Shown: piece after piece, positions 57,688-64,000 of the stretch
Layout: each line of letters opens with the position of its first letter
Numbering within the stretch: position 1 is the stretch's first letter
Assembly (NCBI GenBank): GCA_010094045.1
Contig: ML986604.1
Coordinates: 5,512 to 69,511 of the forward strand
Length of the DNA stretch: 64,000 nucleotides
Source of the DNA: Lojkania enalia
Lineage: Eukaryota > Ascomycota > Dothideomycetes > Pleosporales
Direction of reading: 5' to 3'
Position numbers and translations under genes: made by a program
Notes under the pieces: generated by a model
What the model was told of the DNA's origin: nothing
What the model saw: the letters and a program-made list of their open reading frames with translations, nothing else
Database searches by the model: none

Positions 57688-58068
57688 AATGATGCCTTGA
57701 AACGATGTAAAGTCAGCGTAAACGAGAGTTGAAGTGAGTGATTGATGAGGGAAGGTTGGATTCTTTCAGCTGTTTATGCTGGCAGTCACCAGACTCTGGG
57801 GGTTGCTTGGCCGGGCTGACGCATACGCGTACGATAGCCACAGCTGCGCCACGAGTGTACTATTTTTAGCTCATTTGCAAGGAATGGCAGCCGAAAATCT
57901 TTAACTTGTGATGAGTCCTCCCAGCATCATCTACAACTTCAATCGAATAAAATATATATAATACATCTTCAAGCAGTATTTCATAGAAACTTGAGAAACT
58001 ATGTTCTCCTTTCGCACCCTGAATGGCCGTTTATGCCTCAGAGAAACGACTGCGGGACATCTCTGACT
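57688..58068. other. Intergenic region
   Basis: It holds the metalloprotease promoter and the 3' end of the hexose transporter gene. No further feature. Confidence 0.4.
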
Positions 58069-59861
58069 CTAGACCTGACTCTCATCGCCCATCTTTTTAG
58101 CATGCTCAGAGTGAGAGATTTCCGGGGGTGTGGTATCTCTGGTCTCAATACTCTTTTCGGACCTGTCGCCCATCGATTGGGTCTCATTCCATCCTGGACC
58201 GTCCACGATCGATGTTCGTCGTTTCCAGTAATCCATATCGCGCGTTTTCCTATCAATATACCCTTCAGGCACCCACTTCTTACTCTTCCATGCCTTGAGT
58301 GGTTCCTTGGAGTACATGGCATCAACATTCTCCAATGACAGTGATTTAGTCTCGTAGAGGAAGAAGTAGACGATGACGGCTGCTGCAAGATTTGTGCCAA
58401 AGAACACGAAACCAAAAGCAAAACCGATGCCACTATTCGCGAAGGGGGTTAGAAAGGCTATCATAAAGTTTCCAAGCCAATTACAAGCAGTGGCAAGAGA
58501 CGCCTGCTTCGCCCTTGTTCGCAGTGGGAAGGTTTCGCCAATGACCACCCAAGCAAATGGTCCCCATGTCATTGCAAATGATGCAATGAACATGCAGGCG
58601 GAAACAATCATGACAATGCCGGAACTTTCATATTCTGTTGGGGGTCGCGCAATGCCAACGGAGGCGAAAATCAAGAGCCAACATGACTGCCAGAGTGCAC
58701 CAATAGTCAATGGGATGCGCCGACCAAGCCTCTCCACGATGTATAGACCCGGGAAAGTAGTGACAACATTTACTGCTCCAAGTATAAGTTGTGTTACGAT
58801 CGGGTCATCGATTCCGGCACTTTCAAAGATAGTTGCACCGTACTAGTAACGTCAATACAGACATATTAATGTGAACAGGCACTCTTACGTAGAAGAAATA
58901 GTTCACACCAGTCCACTGCTGTAGGAAATGAATAGCGGCACCGAGGAAAGTTCGATAAACCAGGCGGGGTATGTTCGAGGGTTTGCCAGAAAAGCATTCC
59001 AGCCAGCTGCCCTGTCCAACCTTTGATTGCTCGTAAATTGATTTCTGCATCTCCTTGAAGTCATTTTCAACCAATAGATTGTGCGGGTCATCCTTCATCC
59101 CCCGCAGCCGAGCGAGCGACATGCGAGAGTCCTGCCAGCGATTGCGTCCAGCCAGCCAGCGAGGACTTTCGGGGGAGAATAAGATGCCGATTCCAAGCGG
59201 AAGTGAAAAGAAGATGCCAAGGCCAATGACGATTCTCCAAGAAGCATCGTTTGTCTCAATCGAGCGCACGCCTAGATTGATGGCGTTGGAAACAAGAATA
59301 CCGATGGTAATCATAAGCTGATAGGACGCAACAACACCGCCACGAATCTCGCGAGGACAGCATTCGGATTGGAACATTGGTACGCCGACGGAAAGATTCC
59401 CAACACCGAGTCCAGCAACCATGCGACCCATCATCAAATGTACCCACGAGTTCATGGCGGTGATCTGAATGATATTTCCGATGATGAACATGACGACTCC
59501 AAAGCTTAGACTACGGCGGCGACCCCACCAGTCCGCTGTATACGCGCCGCTAAGGGCGCCAAATAACGTCCCAATGGACATTAATGAGACGACCAAAGCG
59601 GAGATAACATCGTCAAATTCTTTTGTTCCATCCGGTTGCGTTTGGCCAAATCGATTGATGAAATCGTCGAACAGAAGCATGCCGGAGATTTGGCCCTTCG
59701 AGGCGGGGATGTCAGTGATGAGTTCACATGTGCATGGTAAGGTAACATACCGTGTCGTATCCGAACAGGAAACCTCCAATCGAGGTGACAACCCCGAGCA
59801 TGATGGCCTCAATCCCGCATTCCGCGCCATTGATGGTAATAGATATTTTCCCGAAACCCAT
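58069..59861 (-). CDS. Hexose-type MFS sugar transporter, 563 aa, two introns
   Basis: The frame at 59830 runs through an intron, so I start at the ATG at 59861. Exons 59751-59861, 58889-59695 and 58069-58842 join with introns 59696-59750 and 58843-58888 (GTATGT...AAG and GTAAGA...TAG) in phase 0, restoring GGFLFGYDTGQISGMLLFD; 564 codons. Sugar-porter marks are the ADWWGRRRSL loop, a PESPRWLAGRNRW motif, QQWTGVNYFFYYGATIF, GPFAWVVIGETFPLRTRAKQ and YETKSLSLENVD. The last is the PETKG-equivalent motif, with Y for P. It has twelve membrane helices and a cytosolic tail rich in Ser/Thr/Glu that ends EHAKKMGDESQV. It resembles high-affinity glucose or monosaccharide transporters. Acts in the plasma membrane. 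Confidence 0.93.
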
Positions 59862-60694
59862 AATGGAGTTAATCTAGGCGTCGCTGGCTTTTCGACACTC
59901 TGGTATAAATCTCCAAAGTCCGGGTATGATTAAAACTTATATGGTCGGCCTTTGTCTTGGTGTTGTGTAATGCCTAGCACCCTGCCAAGCCCCTTCACGT
60001 CATTTGCGCCACTTTCGGAAGGCATCGTTGAAAGCCATCGCCTTAGCAAAATATCCAATGCCAAGTTCTATCGTCATAGGAACATCAGAGCACAACCTAA
60101 TAGGCGACACCACGGTATGGTACTTGTCCAAGACGCTTTCGAGGTCAGGCGAGATGGTGTCCTGTCGGATAGAGCGGAGCGGAATGCCAAGAGGCACAGT
60201 TTTATGACATCGACATGCAGCCTCCGCAAGGCCCCAAAGATTTCTCCTCACACAATTTTGGTGCGCCACTTACTTCTTCTGCGTCACTCTGGAATCCTTA
60301 ATGGTTGCCCTGAGTGTTGGTAGAGGAAGCACAGCTACACTCTTGGGCTTCTAGGGTGCTCAATGAATCCGCTGGTTTCTAAGGTGAATTGTCATCCTCA
60401 ATAAACGGAACACTATAAAAATGAATCGATAAGGCTCACATGCAAGAGCTAAGAGTTCCTCGAAAGTATAAGGTGGTTACTTTTGGTCGCAATGTCGTAC
60501 AATAGAATTCCTTTTACCTTTCGATGCACAAAACTAAAATCGGATCGAATCGCAGCAGTGGCGCCTCCTCAATACTTGATAAGTTATACTGTGCAACCTC
60601 TGGAGAATTCCAAACGCTCATATTCACCACAAATAGAGGGCATGACGCCCGAGGTTACGCCCGGCATTTGATATTATCCGCAATTTATCTTCCG
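59862..60694. other. Intergenic stretch with one short minus frame
   Basis: A minus-strand frame of 89 codons at 60,000-60,269 reads a plausible protein-like tail (IRLCSDVPMTIELGIGYFAK ... FRKWRK) but I cannot place it in a family. It may be a relic of another gene upstream of the transporter. Confidence 0.3.
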
Positions 60695-62955
60695 TCAGCT
60701 TCTTATGCAGAGCCTAGAAATAATTGCATAGCATACCTTCTTTGCGATGGCGTACACGGTAGCACTCAAATGGATCGAAGGAATAAGCGGGAACAGACTC
60801 GCGTCAACAACGCTCAGTCCCTTCACGCCATAAACCTTCAAGTCGGACGCCACAACCCCTCCTAACTTCTTCGGAAACATAGATGCCGTCCCAGATGAAT
60901 GAAAGCTTGTTGGCCCAGATGTACTTCTCGCCCAGGCCACCAATGCCTCCGTATCCGAATCGGATACTTTGCTACCAGGACCCGTTTCACAAGTCTCAGC
61001 GGAGCCAATTTGGGGCTTTTGAAGTACTTGCGCATGTATTTGATGGACTCAATCACTTGTTTAATATCCAACGTATTAGTAAGGACCTAGAAGTCGATGA
61101 CAAGAGGTCCAAGTGGGCGGGCACTACTGATGTGGATACTGTCACGGGAAAGTGGCTTTTGTAGAGTAAAGGTCCTGGGACATTGGCCTCCGAAGGGGCT
61201 CTTGAAGATTGCGGCATTACGGGACTTTTAGAGTCCTGCGAGCAGGCTCCTTTGAGCTGTGTAGCCTTTGACTACCGGGCCGGGTAGACCAGTTTCCAAG
61301 AATACATCTGCTGTTTGAGCAGCGAGTCTGGAATGGAAAGAGGACGGCGATGAGTGGATTGTTTCAAAGGGAAGGAAAATGACAACATTATTGAGCGCAA
61401 GGGTAAGGGGTCCTTCCCTGAATTAGTTAGGACTTCATAAGAACAAGAAGGTACATGCCAGTCTTTTTTTTTTTTTTTTTTTTTTCGTGGCGTCATACTC
61501 TGCTTGTGCATCCGCTCTAAATGTTTCATTGTCTGGAGTGTCTGGGAATTTGGCCAAAGATCATTCGTAACTACCGATTGTGGGGTGCGAACTTGGCTGT
61601 CAGGTGATCTAATTCACACTGGCATAGTAGCCATGCATGGGGATAATCCTGAAAATCATTTCGAACGCTTGGAAGATTGAACTTCACTAGGATATTGGCA
61701 GCTTGAAGCATCTTCTTCGGCCCGATGCCGCTTAGTTTTAGAATTTGTGGTGTATATATCGCACCCGTTACTAATATGGTTTCCTGGGCCACAACGGTAA
61801 ATTTCGGCTCCGGTTTGCCTCAGTCCTAGATGACCACCTCTTCAATAGAAGTTGTTTTTGAAAGAATAATTTTCTCGGCTTTGTGGGTGATTGATAAATG
61901 GCGATTGGGTTAGGAAGCGACTAGGTCGTCGTAGCTTTAGGGCGCATACGATTGCGTCTGGTTCACAGGATTTGAGATGCTGGAAGGCAGAGACGCCCAA
62001 CGGCGTCTCCTAGTGCGTGTTCCCTGACTAGGGAATTCCCATACCTTCCCAGGCATCCTATGCAGCCTTTATCTAGGTATCAGCACTGGTGCAGGCTTTA
62101 AATCCTGAGCAGTGAAGCGAATAAGAATGAGAATCTCACTTAAATTCAGCCACTAGAACAGTAAGTAAGCCGCCCAAATAGGGCCCTTCCCATGTGCACG
62201 GTCGTCGAACATATTACCGAACTCGGCGATATATACCTTCGGAGGAATGAATGATGTGCTTTTCTTGGAATAAGGCAATAGACCTCCCCAACCCCATCCC
62301 AGATTTCCCAGCTCTCCCCAAGTATATATAATAGTCTTCCTTCGATCCGTGATCAAAGAACATAATATTAACGGCTGGGATACCGCCCACAATGGCTCTG
62401 ACCTAGTAGTTTCACACAGTTCCATTGATTTCTGATTGTAGATGTTATTCGTTGAAGGGATGCTTCGCGCAACCCGGGTCAGAACCTGTAATTGTGTTTA
62501 TGGGCATCCACATGCATGTTTCGTCGCCGAATATGCCTAGTTCAACTATGGGAATATTTTCTTGGCTAGTTTTGGATCAAATGTTGAACGTAGATCTATA
62601 AATATACAAGCTTACTGGATCGATCTTCTGAAAGACGACTCGCAACTACAAGTCCCAATGTTCCACCACTGATTATAGCATAATCGTAGTTATCGCGAAG
62701 CTCACGAACTGCACGTTTTATCTATGCATGTTCGGTGAATACTCGAGATGTATTGGCGTTCCATGAGAAAGCTGATCGCTGGAGAAGTGTAAGGAAGAGC
62801 ACTGTGGCGAGTAATTGAAGGGCTATCGTGAAAAGATTTTTAAATTCTCTGAAGTCATGCTTGACATCGGGGACTTTATTGCTTCCTAGCAACTGCTGTC
62901 CACGGTGGATAAGCTGCGAAGCAAGCGATGGATTACTTCGTACTCTGATAGCACC
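60695..62955 (-). pseudogene. GMC oxidoreductase pseudogene
   Basis: All parts are read on the minus strand and in family order. The FAD-binding start DYAIISGGTLGLVVASRLSE is at about 62,630-62,695, just after a stop. GELGNLGWGWGGLLPYSKKS lies at about 62,270-62,330. GAIYTPQILKLSGIGPKKML (second GMC signature) is at about 61,700-61,765, and the C-terminal HSSGTASMFPKKLGGVV with VYGVKGLSVVDASLFPL is at about 60,770-60,900. Frames change repeatedly and stops are frequent; the stop before the FAD motif is TAG where CAG is likely (C-to-T at CpA). A membrane-like segment (LFTIALQLLATVLFLTLL) precedes the FAD motif. Family members are alcohol, glucose or choline-type oxidases. The gene is dead. Confidence 0.8.
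61464..61485 (+). repeat. Poly(T) tract of 22 bases inside the GMC pseudogene
   Basis: Uninterrupted T run flanked by GTC and CGTGG. On the minus (coding) strand it is poly(A), which no working member of the family would encode. It is probably an expansion after loss of function. Confidence 0.85.
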
Positions 62956-63104
62956 TGTCACATGTTTCTACTATCCTATTATAGTTGGTCTGTTTTCAGG
63001 CCTATATAGTCTCGCCATTGCCAGCTTCTAGCGAGGCAGGCTACTTACCCTCCTTCAATACATCAATATTTGCCTCAGCAATTGATGCTCCCTGATACGT
63101 GACA
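62956..63104 (-). repeat. 149-bp solo LTR with perfect 5-bp target-site duplication
   Basis: The element runs from TGTCACATG to ACGTGACA and is flanked by GCACC at 62,951-62,955 and 63,105-63,109. Termini are TG...CA with an 8-base imperfect inverted repeat. Taking out the LTR and one GCACC copy leaves an uninterrupted minus-strand frame across the site (KATQGAIRVRSNPS). A second copy lies at 49,703-49,851. Confidence 0.9.
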
Positions 63105-64000
63105 GCACCTTGTGTAGCCTTGCGATTATTGTTAGTCAATATCTTGGCGTGAAATATTGCGACTTAAGCCACATTTCGCCCTTGCATGTTGATCATACTA
63201 AGGAAAGTTTTAAAATAATCTGGCCTAAAGAGGGTTAAACCTATAACTAGATTAGCATTCTCAATTCTCTTCTGAATTCAGTCTCCCTCAATGGCCCAGA
63301 GGTGAGTAAAGGAAACGCCAAAACTTTAAGAGAGCAAGTGAATAGGAGATTGAAAAATCGTGGTAAAGTAACCTTCAGGAAAGCGGTTCTTGGCCACCTA
63401 TAATAATGCATGCGATCATGCATGAACTGTGCTACATAAGCACATGAATTCCAAAATTCCTCGGGGAGAAGGGGGAAGGGGGAGAACCACATCTTTGTGC
63501 AAAACGAAGAAAACTTGATATAATAGATGGTGTCCCATAAGCACTTACTAAACCTGAGATTAGACGTACAGGAACCCGCGTCCGAATTCGTGGGTTGAGA
63601 TTACTTGACTGCATCGAAATTACCGTCACATGGCAACGCTTTGAAAGTCTTGAACTGCTTCTTCAGTGTTATTAATGTATTGCTTGCTAAGAGTTAGTGA
63701 ATTAGGTGCGCACTTAGGAGCTTTCTTTTTTACCTTGATTCCAAGCATTTCTTCAGCGACAACGAGACATAGGCTATTATACACTGAGGTATGTGAACCT
63801 GTATGGTAAAGTAGCCATTAATTAATACCGAAACCACAATACATGATGAACTTGGGAGCCGAAAATCTACTATTTAGTCGTGGGATAATAAGTTCCGTCA
63901 TCTAAAGGATCGGGGTTTCCGTGCTAATATTCAACTCGAGGCAATCTTCGCTTGAAAGAAACGCTGTGTCACGAAGCTCTTGCGACCTCTGGAGCTAGAT
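63105..64000. other. Right end of the window, no gene called
   Basis: Minus frames at 63,247-63,492 and 63,432-63,629 overlap in different frames and have no motif. They may be further remains of the gene that ends at the solo LTR. The last 300 bases show nothing. Confidence 0.35.

Noticed and set aside
1..64000. CRISPR arrays, bacterial operators, riboswitches and rRNA genes
   Set aside because: None seen; the window is fungal nuclear DNA by gene structure and content.

Overview
The window looks like nuclear DNA of a filamentous ascomycete (Pezizomycotina). Genes carry short GT-AG introns (46 to 91 bases), several products are fungus-specific (HET-domain protein, Pth11-type rhodopsin-fold membrane protein, AA9 monooxygenase, fungal sugar transporters), and the left 9.8 kb is AT-rich, stop-riddled transposon sequence of the kind left by repeat-induced point mutation (RIP). 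Exon joins were worked out by hand from splice consensus and continuous reading frame; no alignment or RNA data were available.

Layout. 1-7146: minus-strand Ty3/gypsy sequence in a tandem arrangement (internal A, LTR A, internal B, then LTR B fused to LTR C). 7147-10836: plus-strand Ty1/copia element, ruined on the left but nearly normal in base composition from about 9,830 on, ending in a 306-bp LTR. 12.2-14.8 kb: a divergent pair, a small secreted protein (-) and a rhodopsin-fold membrane protein (+). 15.6-19.1 kb: an esterase relic, a 696-residue HET-domain protein and an orphan secreted protein. 20.1-23.6 kb: a broken gene with a fungal N-terminal domain, a solo-LTR fragment and a short-chain dehydrogenase killed by G-to-A nonsense changes.

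24.1-36.8 kb is the best-preserved functional block and looks like a polysaccharide and glycan use neighbourhood: AA9 lytic polysaccharide monooxygenase, a 10-exon MFS sugar transporter, and a divergent pair of secreted exo-glycosidases (GH20 beta-hexosaminidase and GH35 beta-galactosidase). 37-39.9 kb is a decay zone with a degraded repeat-containing ORF and three transposase tails.

40-60 kb mixes intact genes (SDR, AAA ATPase with DUF7025-like N-terminus, an uncharacterised 605-residue protein, siderophore-esterase-like hydrolase, EthD-domain protein, M50B-like membrane metalloprotease, hexose-type MFS transporter) with relics (pogo transposase, FMN-dependent hydroxyacid dehydrogenase fragment). 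60.7-63 kb holds a GMC oxidoreductase pseudogene, with a 149-bp solo LTR flanked by a perfect 5-bp target duplication at its upstream end. I did not find a clearly new multi-gene system. The most interesting signals are the RIP boundary, the tandem LTR structure, the GH20/GH35 pair, the octapeptide repeat at 37.4 kb and the uncharacterised proteins.
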